Source: Affinundibacterium nitidum (lineage in GTDB: Bacteria; Pseudomonadota; Gammaproteobacteria; Burkholderiales; Burkholderiaceae_D). Taken from it: a DNA stretch of 64,000 nucleotides. Location of the stretch: the NCBI RefSeq assembly GCF_014284155.1, contig NZ_JACOFZ010000002.1, forward strand, positions 282,711 to 346,710. Direction: 5' to 3'. Every line of letters starts with the position of its first letter. Position 1 is the first letter of the stretch. The translations under genes and the position numbers were made by a program. The notes beneath the pieces were generated by a model, which saw nothing but the letters and a program-made list of their open reading frames with translations, had not been told where the DNA came from and made no database searches. This document shows, piece by piece, positions 9,501 to 17,944 of the stretch.

Positions 9501-10118
9501 ATGAATATCACATCGAAGTTTTTGCGAAAAGGGGAGCTAACCCGCGCAGCGATCTTGGAGACAGCTTTGGATAGCGCCAGCCGTAATGGCTTGGAAGGCT
9601 TAACCATTGGTCTGTTGGCTGAGAAGATGAATATGAGTAAGTCCGGCGTTTTTGCGCATTTCGGTTCGCGCGAAGATTTACAGATTGAAGTATTACGGCT
9701 TTATCACCATACCTTCGAGCAGGAAGTGTTTTATCCCAGCATGAAGGAGTCACGCGGTTTGCCACGTTTGCGTTCGATGTTCGCATTGTGGATTCAACGA
9801 GTGACGAAAGAGATTGCTTCAGGTTGTATCTACATTAGTGGTGCAACCGAATACGATGATCGTCAGGGTGTGATTCGTGACGAATTAGTAGCGATGGTCG
9901 ATGCTTGGCAAGGTGCTTTACGTCGAGCCACAGTACAGGCGATGGAACTGAATCACTTACGTAACGATGTAGATCCCGACCAGATTGTCTACGAGATGTA
10001 CGGTTTAATTTTGGCGCTACATCACGATGCACGTTTCTTGAAGAAGTCGGGCAGTGTGCAAAGAGCGGAAATTGGTTTTGAGAGAGTTATCGAATCGTAT
10101 GCGCCGAATACAAAGTAA
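9501..10118 (+). CDS. TetR family transcriptional regulator
   Basis: A 205-residue repressor-type protein. Residues 14-60 form the TetR helix-turn-helix (LTRAAILETALDSASRNGLE, then the recognition segment MNMSKSGVFAHFGSREDL). The C-terminal ligand-binding half resembles the TetR_C domains of fatty-acid or acyl-CoA-sensing regulators, although the ligand cannot be read from sequence. It sits 131 bases upstream of the acyl-CoA dehydrogenase gene in the same direction, so control of the beta-oxidation genes by acyl-CoA is the natural inference. Confidence 0.92.
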   Translation: MNITSKFLRKGELTRAAILETALDSASRNGLEGLTIGLLAEKMNMSKSGVFAHFGSREDLQIEVLRLYHHTFEQEVFYPSMKESRGLPRLRSMFALWIQRVTKEIASGCIYISGATEYDDRQGVIRDELVAMVDAWQGALRRATVQAMELNHLRNDVDPDQIVYEMYGLILALHHDARFLKKSGSVQRAEIGFERVIESYAPNTK

Positions 10119-10249
10119 GCCAAACATGCGGTGTCGATTCAGTGTTAAGTAGTCCCAAATTATGAGTGCGTGAAACCGAACACGCCTAAGTTTGTTCAAA
10201 CGTTTTTGTCGATTTTTTGAAATTTTAAATTTGTTCTCAGGAGAATATT

Positions 10250-12040
10250 ATGGGTCAATACGTCGCTCCCCTACGTGATATGCAATTCGTGTTGCATGAA
10301 CTGTTAGCGGTTGAAAGTGAACTGAAACAGTTGCCAGCTTACGAGGAAATCGATGCTGACATCATTAATCAGGTGTTGGAAGAAGGCGGTAAATTCTGCT
10401 CTGAAGTGATCTTCCCTCTGAACCATTCTGGTGACCGCGAAGGCTGCCACCATGACAAGACAACGCATACAGTGACGACACCAAAAGGCTTTAAAGAAGC
10501 TTACAAGCAGTACGTCGAAGCTGGTTGGCCTGCACTTTCTTGCGATCCAGAATACGGCGGCCAAGGCTTGCCATTGGTTATGAATAACTCCATGTATGAA
10601 ATGCTGAACTCCGGCAATCAAGCGTGGACGATGTACCCAGGTTTGTCTCACGGTGCTTACGAGTGCTTGCACGAGCACGGCACTCCAGAACAAAAAGCGC
10701 AGTTCTTGCCGAAATTAACGTCCGGTGAATGGACTGGCACCATGTGTTTGACCGAACCACACTGCGGTACTGACCTCGGTATGTTGCGTTCGAAAGCGGA
10801 GCCACAAGGTGACGGCACTTATAAAATTACTGGCGCCAAGATCTTTATCTCTGCTGGTGAACATGATTGTGCAGAGAACATCATTCACTTAGTATTGGCT
10901 CGCTTGCCAGACGCACCAGAAGGTTCCAAGGGTATTTCTTTGTTCTTGGTACCAAAATTCTTGGTCAATGCAGATGGCAGCTTGGGCGCACGTAACCCAA
11001 TCTTCTGCGGCGCGATCGAAGAAAAAATGGGTATTCATGGCAACTCCACTTGCCAAATGAATTTAGATGGCGCGATCGGTACTTTGATCGGTCAACCACA
11101 CAAAGGTTTGAACGCGATGTTCGTGTTCATGAATGCAGCGCGCTTGGGCGTAGGTATGCAAGGTTTGGGCTTGACTGAAGTCGCTTACCAAAATGCTTTG
11201 ATCTACGCAAAAGATCGTATCCAAATGCGCAGTTTGTCTGGTCCTAAAGCACCGGACAAACCAGCTGACCCAATTATTGTTCACGCTGACGTACGTCGTA
11301 TGCTGTTCACAGCAAAAGCGTGGGCTGAAGGTGGTCGTGCATTCTGTTCTTACGTCGCTTTGCAATTGGACAAAGAATTAAATCATCCTGATGAACAAGT
11401 ACGTAAAGACTGCGCCGACGAAGTTGCTTTGTTGACGCCGATCATCAAAGCGTTCATCACTGACAACGCGTGGACAGCGACATCTGAATGTTTGCAAGTT
11501 TACGGTGGTCACGGTTACATCGCAGAATGGGGCATGGAACAATATGTTCGCGATGCACGTATCAACTTGATCTACGAAGGTACTAACACTGTTCAATCTT
11601 TGGACTTGTTGGGTCGTAAAATTTTGCAGGACAACGGCGCGAAATTGCGTAAATTCGGCGCTAAGGTACAAGCATTCGTCGAAGAAAACGGCACAGATGA
11701 AGCGATGTCTGAATTCATCACACCATTGGCTGAATTGGGCGACAAAGTCACTAAATTGACGATGGAAATCGGCATGAAAGCTTTCCAAAACCCAGACGAA
11801 GTTGGCGCTGCTGCGGTTCCTTATTTGCGCGTAGTTGGTCACTTGGTTTACAGCTACTTCTTCGCGCAAATGGCAAAAATCGCTCTTGCAAAACAAGATT
11901 CTGGCGATACGTTCTACAAAGCGAAATTGGCGACGATTCGTTTCTACTTCGCGCGTTTGTACCCAGAAACTGCAATGTGCATTCGCCAAGCACGTTCTGG
12001 CTCTGCGAATTTGTTGTCACTCGAAGCAGACTTATTCTAA
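10250..12040 (+). CDS. fadE: Acyl-CoA dehydrogenase (FadE-type, 596 residues)
   Basis: FAD-dependent first step of fatty-acid beta-oxidation. The 596-residue length, N-terminal helical extension, LTEPHCGTDLG FAD/substrate motif, LGVGMQGLG helix and extra C-terminal domain place it in the long acyl-CoA dehydrogenase group that also includes DmdC-like enzymes. The catalytic base is predicted to be Glu443 in LIYEGTNTVQ. AGGAG lies 7 bases before ATG 10250. It is first in the run with the FadN-type and thiolase genes. Codon use is markedly biased, suggesting high expression. Acting on 3-methylmercaptopropionyl-CoA is an alternative, but the neighbours favour long-chain fatty acids. Confidence 0.9.
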   Translation: MGQYVAPLRDMQFVLHELLAVESELKQLPAYEEIDADIINQVLEEGGKFCSEVIFPLNHSGDREGCHHDKTTHTVTTPKGFKEAYKQYVEAGWPALSCDPEYGGQGLPLVMNNSMYEMLNSGNQAWTMYPGLSHGAYECLHEHGTPEQKAQFLPKLTSGEWTGTMCLTEPHCGTDLGMLRSKAEPQGDGTYKITGAKIFISAGEHDCAENIIHLVLARLPDAPEGSKGISLFLVPKFLVNADGSLGARNPIFCGAIEEKMGIHGNSTCQMNLDGAIGTLIGQPHKGLNAMFVFMNAARLGVGMQGLGLTEVAYQNALIYAKDRIQMRSLSGPKAPDKPADPIIVHADVRRMLFTAKAWAEGGRAFCSYVALQLDKELNHPDEQVRKDCADEVALLTPIIKAFITDNAWTATSECLQVYGGHGYIAEWGMEQYVRDARINLIYEGTNTVQSLDLLGRKILQDNGAKLRKFGAKVQAFVEENGTDEAMSEFITPLAELGDKVTKLTMEIGMKAFQNPDEVGAAAVPYLRVVGHLVYSYFFAQMAKIALAKQDSGDTFYKAKLATIRFYFARLYPETAMCIRQARSGSANLLSLEADLF

Positions 12041-12105
12041 AAATGTTGGGTGGGAATTTCCCACCCTGCTCCAACCAAGTTTGAATTTCATGTAAAGGTT
12101 ATCCA

Positions 12106-14505
12106 ATGCCTAATTTCATCGTCAAAAAAGTCGCCGTCCTTGGCGCTGGTGTGATGGGAGCGCAAATTGCTGCGCACTGTGTCAATGCCAAAGTTCCTGT
12201 CGTATTGTTCGACTTGCCAGCTAAAGAAGGCCCGAAGAACGGCATCGTTCTCAAAGCGATTGAGAATCTGAAAAAACTCAATCCAGCACCACTCGGTGAC
12301 AAAGACGATGCAGCTTTGATCGAAGTCGCTAACTACGAAGATAACCTCGACGTTTTGGCTGGCTGCGATTTGATCATTGAAGCGATCGCAGAACGTATGG
12401 ATTGGAAACATGATCTGTACAAAAAAGTTGCGCCACATATCGCGCCAAATGCGATCTTCGCTTCTAACACATCCGGTTTATCAATCACAGCGTTGTCTGA
12501 AGGTTTCGACGCAGGTTTGAAAGAGCGTTTCTGTGGCGTTCACTTCTTTAACCCACCACGTTACATGCATTTGGTTGAGTTGATCCCAACTGCAGCAACG
12601 CGTTCTGACATCCTCGACCAACTTGAAGGTTTCTTGACGACGACTTTGGGCAAAGGCGTAGTTCATGCAAAAGACACACCGAACTTCATCGCGAATCGCG
12701 TTGGTATCTTTGGTATGCTGGCAACAATTTATCAAGCAGAACAATTCGGTTTGAGTGTTGATGTTGTCGATGATTTGACGGGTAAGAAATTAGGCCGCGC
12801 TTCTTCCGGCACTTTCCGTACTGCTGACGTGGTTGGTCTCGACACCATGGCACACGTCATCAAAACCATGCAAGACAACTTGCAAGATGATCCATTCTTC
12901 GCTGTTTATAAAACACCAGAAGTCTTGGCTAAATTGGTAGCAGCAGGCACGCTTGGATCCAAATCAGGTGCAGGCTTCTACAAAAAAGTAGGCAAAGATA
13001 TTCAACGTTTAGATTTCGCAAGCGGCACGTATGTTGCTGGCGGCGCGAAAGCAGATGATTTGGTCGCACGCATCTTGAAGGAAAAAGATCCAGTCAAGAA
13101 AATGAAATCTTTGCGTGAATCAACCAACAAGCAAGCGCAATTCTTGTGGTCAATTTTCCGTGATGCTTTCCATTACATCGCAATTCATGGCGCAACTATT
13201 GCTGACAATGCACGCGATATCGACTTTGCTATGCGTTGGGGCTTTGGCTGGAACGTCGGTCCATTCGAAACATGGCAAGCATCTGGCTGGCAGCAAGTCG
13301 CTACTTGGGTCAAAGAAGATATCGATGCAGGCAAAGCACTCTGTGCAGCACCATTGCCAGCTTGGGTATTCGAAGGCCCAGTTGCTGAAAAAGCTGGCGT
13401 ACATACCCCAGAAGGCTCTTGGTCTATCAGCCGTAATACGTTTGCACCACGTTCAAGTTTGTCTGTCTACGATCGTCAAGCATTCCGCGCGACTGTATTG
13501 GGTGAAGGCGCAGCAACGGGCGCTACCGCCGGTGTAACCTTCTTTGAAGATGATTCAGTACGCATCTGGCATCAGAATGATGATGTCTTGATCCTGTCTT
13601 TCAAAACAAAGATGCACGTGATTGGCCCAGGCGTTGTTGCTGGCATGGAAAAAGCCCTGGCAGAAGCAGAGAAAAACTTCAAAGGCTTGGTGATCTGGCA
13701 CTCAGACGCTGCTGAAGGCGGTGCCTTCTCTGCTGGTGCAGATTTGCAAGCAATGTTGCCATTGTTTATGTCTGGTGGCGTGAAAGCGATCGAACCAGCA
13801 ATCTCTCAATTGCAAAATGCACATCAAGCATTGAAATACGCAAACGTTCCAGTGGTGGCTGCGGTTGCTGGCTTGGCACTCGGCGGTGGTTGCGAATTGA
13901 TGATGCACGCTGCAAAACGCGTTGCCGCACTCGAATCCTACATCGGCTTAGTGGAAGTGGGTGTCGGCTTGGTGCCAGGCGGTGGTGGTTTGAAAGAAGC
14001 CGCAGTACGCGCTGCCAAAGATGCAAAAGGTACTGACTTGTTGCAGTTCTCAAAGAACTACTTCACGAATGCTGCTACAGCAAATGTGTCGAAGTCTGCC
14101 TTGGAAGCGCAAAAAATGGGTTACCTCGGCCAAGACGACGTTATCGTTTTCAATGCCTTCGAATTGTTACACGTAGCCAAAGTAGAAGCACGTGCCATGT
14201 TCGACGCAGGCTATCGTCCACCAATGCGCAAATTGGTACCAGTCACAGGCCGTCATGGCATTGCGACGATCGGCGCACAATTGATCAATATGCGTGACGG
14301 TGGTTTCATCTCTGCGCATGACTTCAAACTCGGCAAGATGATCGCTGAAGTGGTGTGCGGTGGCGACATCGACAATGGCAGTTTGGTCAGCGAACAATGG
14401 TTGCTCGACATGGAGCGCAAAGCGTTTATGGAATTGTTGAATCATCCAAAAACGCAAGAGCGCATCATGGGCATGATGCAAACCGGCAAACCAGTACGTA
14501 ACTAA
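12106..14505 (+). CDS. fadN: 3-hydroxyacyl-CoA dehydrogenase/enoyl-CoA hydratase (FadN-type fusion)
   Basis: A 799-residue bifunctional beta-oxidation enzyme. The NAD-binding domain comes first (GAGVMG at residues 13-18, catalytic His-Glu pair in CGVHFFNPPRYMHLVELI), followed by the C-terminal dehydrogenase domain, and the crotonase domain is last (about residues 480-700) with LALGGGCELMM and VEVGVGLVPGGGG carrying the two catalytic Glu residues. This order is reversed relative to E. coli FadB/FadJ and matches Bacillus FadN (YusL). It lies 65 bases after the dehydrogenase and 18 before the thiolase, the same three-gene set as Bacillus fadNAE in a different order. Confidence 0.92.
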   Translation: MPNFIVKKVAVLGAGVMGAQIAAHCVNAKVPVVLFDLPAKEGPKNGIVLKAIENLKKLNPAPLGDKDDAALIEVANYEDNLDVLAGCDLIIEAIAERMDWKHDLYKKVAPHIAPNAIFASNTSGLSITALSEGFDAGLKERFCGVHFFNPPRYMHLVELIPTAATRSDILDQLEGFLTTTLGKGVVHAKDTPNFIANRVGIFGMLATIYQAEQFGLSVDVVDDLTGKKLGRASSGTFRTADVVGLDTMAHVIKTMQDNLQDDPFFAVYKTPEVLAKLVAAGTLGSKSGAGFYKKVGKDIQRLDFASGTYVAGGAKADDLVARILKEKDPVKKMKSLRESTNKQAQFLWSIFRDAFHYIAIHGATIADNARDIDFAMRWGFGWNVGPFETWQASGWQQVATWVKEDIDAGKALCAAPLPAWVFEGPVAEKAGVHTPEGSWSISRNTFAPRSSLSVYDRQAFRATVLGEGAATGATAGVTFFEDDSVRIWHQNDDVLILSFKTKMHVIGPGVVAGMEKALAEAEKNFKGLVIWHSDAAEGGAFSAGADLQAMLPLFMSGGVKAIEPAISQLQNAHQALKYANVPVVAAVAGLALGGGCELMMHAAKRVAALESYIGLVEVGVGLVPGGGGLKEAAVRAAKDAKGTDLLQFSKNYFTNAATANVSKSALEAQKMGYLGQDDVIVFNAFELLHVAKVEARAMFDAGYRPPMRKLVPVTGRHGIATIGAQLINMRDGGFISAHDFKLGKMIAEVVCGGDIDNGSLVSEQWLLDMERKAFMELLNHPKTQERIMGMMQTGKPVRN

Positions 14506-14523
14506 TTCATCGAGGACTCGACA

Positions 14524-15720
14524 ATGACTACTCAATTACAAGACGCTTACATCGTCGCGGCAACTCGTTCCCCTATTGGTAAATCGGGCCGTGGTATGTT
14601 CCGCAACACACGCCCAGATGACTTGCTGGTCGGTGTATTGAAATCCGCTTTAGCACAAGTGCCAAATCTGGACCCTAAACTGATCGAAGATGCCATCGTT
14701 GGTTGTTCTTTCCCAGAAGGCGCACAAGGCTTGAACTTGGCACGTATGAGCGTGCTGTTGGCTGGCCTGCCAAACACGATTGGTGGTGTAACGATTAACC
14801 GTTACTGCGCTTCCGGTATCACGGCAGTGGCAATGGCAGCTGATCGTATTCGCGTTGGCCAAGCTGACGTCATGATCGCTGCCGGTGTGGAATCTATGTC
14901 TATGGTGCCAATGATGGGTAACAATCCATCAATGAACATGGCTATCTTGAAAGACGAGAATGCGGGTATCGCTTACGGCATGGGTTTGACTGCAGAAAAA
15001 GTTGCAGCACAATGGAAAATCAGCCGTGAAGCACAAGATGCTTTTGCTTTGCAATCGCACCAACGCGCATTGGCGGCACAAGCGGCTGGTTACTTCGATG
15101 CAGAAACAACGCCATTCGAAATTATCGACCGCGTGCCAAACTTGGCAACAGGCGAAATCGAGCTCAAAACACGTACGGTGAGTCGTGACGAAGGCGCGCG
15201 CCCAGATACATCACTCGAAGGTTTGGCGAAACTGAAAGCAGTCTTTGCTGCTAAAGGTTCCGTGACTGCGGGTAACAGCTCCCAAACTTCTGACGGTGCT
15301 GGTGCTTTGATCTTGGTCAGCGAAAAAATCTTGAAGCAATTCAACCTGACTCCATTAGCACGCTTCGCCTCTTTCGCAGTACGCGGTGTGCCACCAGAAA
15401 TCATGGGTATTGGTCCTAAAGAAGCGATTCCAGCGGCATGTAAAGCTGCGGGTATCACGCAAGACCAAATCGATTGGTTTGAATTGAACGAAGCGTTTGC
15501 AGCCCAGTCTTTGGCAGTGGTACAAGATCTGGGTCTCGACCCAGCTAAGGTTAACCCAATGGGCGGCGCGATTGCTCTCGGTCACCCACTGGGCGCGACA
15601 GGTGCGATTCGTTCCGCGACGACGATCCATGCTTTGCATCGTAATAATTTGAAGTACGGTATGGTGACGATGTGTGTGGGGACGGGTATGGGAGCAGCAG
15701 GAATCTTCGAACGCATGTAA
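14524..15720 (+). CDS. fadA: Acetyl-CoA C-acyltransferase (3-ketoacyl-CoA thiolase)
   Basis: A 398-residue type II thiolase that splits 3-ketoacyl-CoA to acetyl-CoA and a shortened acyl-CoA. The nucleophile is Cys95 in NRYCASG; the His of GHPLGATGA and the Cys of CVGTGMGA complete the active site, and NEAFAAQS is present. It is 18 bases after the FadN-type gene with GAGGA ahead of the ATG, so the two are clearly co-transcribed. Confidence 0.95.
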   Translation: MTTQLQDAYIVAATRSPIGKSGRGMFRNTRPDDLLVGVLKSALAQVPNLDPKLIEDAIVGCSFPEGAQGLNLARMSVLLAGLPNTIGGVTINRYCASGITAVAMAADRIRVGQADVMIAAGVESMSMVPMMGNNPSMNMAILKDENAGIAYGMGLTAEKVAAQWKISREAQDAFALQSHQRALAAQAAGYFDAETTPFEIIDRVPNLATGEIELKTRTVSRDEGARPDTSLEGLAKLKAVFAAKGSVTAGNSSQTSDGAGALILVSEKILKQFNLTPLARFASFAVRGVPPEIMGIGPKEAIPAACKAAGITQDQIDWFELNEAFAAQSLAVVQDLGLDPAKVNPMGGAIALGHPLGATGAIRSATTIHALHRNNLKYGMVTMCVGTGMGAAGIFERM

Positions 15721-15743
15721 ATCCCAATTCTGGGGCGCAGGGC

Positions 15744-15831
15744 GTTGTTGCAAATGCTCGCAATATGCTTATATTGCTGTGCTTTGCGCCTAGCCCTGCA
15801 TCCCCATAATTGAATTTAGCCGACCGTTCTC
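15744..15831 (+). repeat. 88-bp direct repeat, copy 1
   Basis: First of two near-identical 88-base units starting GTTGTTGC, with a period of 99 bases. Each unit holds a perfect 7-bp hairpin (GCAATAT at 15760-15766 with ATATTGC at 15771-15777, 4-base loop). The units differ at roughly ten positions by hand comparison. No open frame covers them. Confidence 0.85.
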
Positions 15832-15842
15832 GGATACTGGAA

Positions 15843-15930
15843 GTTGTTGCGAATGCTCGCAATATGTTTATATTGCTGTGCTTCGCGCCTCCTGCGGCAT
15901 CCCTATAATTGAATTTAGCCGCCCGTTCGA
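15843..15930 (+). repeat. 88-bp direct repeat, copy 2
   Basis: Second unit of the pair. The hairpin arms are preserved while one loop base differs (GTTT instead of GCTT), which suggests the structure or its recognition matters. It lies between the fadA stop codon and the terminator ahead of the hydrolase gene. Confidence 0.85.
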
Positions 15931-15954
15931 ACCAACGGAGATTCGAAATCTTTG

Positions 15955-15985
15955 AAACCGCACACTCACTCTGTGCGGTTTTTTT
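15955..15985 (+). terminator. Terminator of the fadE-fadN-fadA unit
   Basis: A 10-bp perfect stem, AAACCGCACA (15955-15964) with TGTGCGGTTT (15972-15981), has a 7-base loop and ends in a T-run. It implies that the next gene is transcribed separately or by read-through. Confidence 0.9.
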
Positions 15986-15996
15986 ACGGGGTTCTT

Positions 15997-16908
15997 ATGA
16001 CTACGATTGAGACCACTGAAGTGATTGCCAAAGACGGTAGTGTTCTTATCGGGCGTAAGTATTCGCCGTCGGAGGCGGTGCATGCTGTTGTCTTGATGCC
16101 TGCGGCGATGGGTGTAAAGCAGCAATTTTACGCGCCGTTTGCTGAGTTCTTGTGTGAGCACGGTTTTGCGGTATTGAGTTTTGACTACCGCGGCATGGGT
16201 GAATCGTTACCCCCACAATTCACACATTCTCTGCGTGGCTTTGATGCTGATATCAGCGATTGGGCAGAACTCGATTACAACGCTGCGCTGCTAGCAGCAC
16301 GCGCTTGGCATGCTGATGTTCCACTTTTAGTGATCGGCCATTCACTCGGCGGACAACTTGCAGGGTTGTTGCCTGACAATCATCTGATTGATGGTATGTT
16401 GACCGTCGGTTCAGGAACGGGGTATTGGCGACACAACGCGCCGCCAACCAAACGCTTGGTGTGGTTACTCTGGTATTTCTTGGTACCGTTCTATACCAGC
16501 ATCTGTGGCTATTTCCCAGGCAAGAAACTGCGTAAAGTCGGCAACCTTCCAAAGGGTGTGATCTATCAATGGTCACGTTGGTGCAAAGACCCTCGTTACT
16601 TTGTCGACGAGAAAGGCGATGCGCTGCCTACCTATCATCAGCAATTCACCGCACCTATTCTCAGCATGAGCTTCACCGACGACGAGATGATGGGACGTAG
16701 AAACATTGATGGCTTGCATGACTATTTCAGCCATGCCCCAGTGGAGCGCCGTTACATTCAGCCGCAAGATATACAAGCAAAACGAGTCGGCCATTTCGGC
16801 TTTTTTAGAACGGAATTTCGACACAGCTTATGGCAACAAGCTTTACAATGGCTGAAGAATCAAGAGAAACAGCAAGGAAAGCCTCACCCTTCTGCAAAAC
16901 CTAACTAA
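15997..16908 (+). CDS. Alpha/beta hydrolase family protein
   Basis: A 303-residue serine hydrolase with GHSLGG (nucleophile Ser116) and the oxyanion/turn segment SFDYRGMGES. There is no signal peptide, so it should be cytoplasmic. It resembles the COG4757-type predicted hydrolases, for which no substrate is established; acyl-CoA or ester cleavage would fit the location. ATG 15997 (MTTIETTEV) is chosen because the longer frame from a TTG at 15952 would start inside the preceding terminator. The catalytic Asp and His cannot be assigned with certainty; a late GHFGFF segment may supply the His. Confidence 0.85.
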   Translation: MTTIETTEVIAKDGSVLIGRKYSPSEAVHAVVLMPAAMGVKQQFYAPFAEFLCEHGFAVLSFDYRGMGESLPPQFTHSLRGFDADISDWAELDYNAALLAARAWHADVPLLVIGHSLGGQLAGLLPDNHLIDGMLTVGSGTGYWRHNAPPTKRLVWLLWYFLVPFYTSICGYFPGKKLRKVGNLPKGVIYQWSRWCKDPRYFVDEKGDALPTYHQQFTAPILSMSFTDDEMMGRRNIDGLHDYFSHAPVERRYIQPQDIQAKRVGHFGFFRTEFRHSLWQQALQWLKNQEKQQGKPHPSAKPN

Positions 16909-16929
16909 TCCAAGAGACCCAGAGACACC

Positions 16930-17703
16930 ATGGAAATTCTGACCCAAATCAACGACGGCATTTTGACTATCAATTTCAACCGTCCAGAAAAGAAAAACGC
17001 CATCACTTTCGGTATGTATCAAGCGATGGCGGATGCCTTAAATGCCTCGAACGACGACAAAAACGTGAGCGTGATTGTGATCACGGGTAAACCAGAAATT
17101 TTCACTGCTGGTAATGACCTCGAAGACTTCATGAAAAATGCAGCGAGCTTGGCTTCATCCGACATGCCGCCGGTATATCAATTTATGCATGCCTTGAACG
17201 ATGCACAAAAGCCGGTAATCGCTGCGGTATCGGGTAATGCAGTAGGTATTGGCACCACTTTATTGATGCACTGTGACCTAGTGTACGCCGCGGACAATGC
17301 GAAATTTTCTATGCCATTTACGCAATTAGGATTGTGCCCAGAGTTTGCATCGAGTATGGTGTTGCCGCAAATCGCTGGCTACCAACGCGCAGCCGAAAAG
17401 CTATTATTAGGCGAAGCCTTCAGCGCGCAAGAAGCGCATGAAATGGGCTTAGTGAATAAGGTCTTGCCGCTCGACGAATTGCTCGCTTACGCCGAAAAAC
17501 AAGCTGCCAAAATCGCGGCCTTGCCTGCAAAATCTATTCGACTGACCAAGTCTTTGATGAAGGCAAATCAGCCTCAGGCTATCCGCGACAAGATGAATGA
17601 AGAAAACGCCCACTTCGGGGCAATGTTGTCGCAGCCAGAAGCGCGTGAAGCGATGATGGCGTTCTTCCAGAAACGTAAGCCGGATTTTAAGCAATTTAAC
17701 TAA
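16930..17703 (+). CDS. Crotonase-family protein, likely enoyl-CoA delta-isomerase
   Basis: The 257-residue crotonase fold has the oxyanion-hole segment FTAGNDLEDF (residues 58-67) and AVSGNAVGIGTT. It has only one likely catalytic acid, Glu138 in LGLCPEFASS, at the position used by peroxisomal-type delta3,delta2-enoyl-CoA isomerases, and it lacks the paired Glu residues of a hydratase. An isomerase would let the pathway handle unsaturated fatty acids, complementing the FadN-type hydratase upstream. It is 21 bases after the hydrolase gene and probably shares its message. Annotation as enoyl-CoA hydratase is the conservative alternative. Confidence 0.85.
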   Translation: MEILTQINDGILTINFNRPEKKNAITFGMYQAMADALNASNDDKNVSVIVITGKPEIFTAGNDLEDFMKNAASLASSDMPPVYQFMHALNDAQKPVIAAVSGNAVGIGTTLLMHCDLVYAADNAKFSMPFTQLGLCPEFASSMVLPQIAGYQRAAEKLLLGEAFSAQEAHEMGLVNKVLPLDELLAYAEKQAAKIAALPAKSIRLTKSLMKANQPQAIRDKMNEENAHFGAMLSQPEAREAMMAFFQKRKPDFKQFN

Positions 17704-17944
17704 GCAGTTCAATTAATCAAAGCTTCGGGCGGTGCGCACAGGCCACTGCCCTACATTTTGGTCGAATTAACAAACAGCTAATTTGACCATTTCCCGCCTC
17801 CTGAAGATTGCCATCTCCCTGTCATATTTGACTGGCATCATATTGTCTCCTTTTCAGTATTGCTTTTGCATCGTCGATATCGCATTCATCTAGCTGGCTA
17901 TGCTAGAGTGCTGTCTCCACTTGATAACCTAACACCGACTCGCT

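Noticed and set aside
11378-11989. 203-codon frame antisense to the acyl-CoA dehydrogenase gene
   Set aside because: The biased codon use of the real gene leaves the opposite strand open; the product is Phe/Gln/Arg-rich without domains.
15952-15996. Upstream TTG extending the alpha/beta hydrolase
   Set aside because: It overlaps the fad operon terminator hairpin; ATG 15997 is closer to family length.
17819-17838. PHO box before the PafA-like phosphatase
   Set aside because: CTGTCAT is perfect, but the next similar element (CTGGCAT) is 13 bases on instead of 11, so a full box cannot be claimed.
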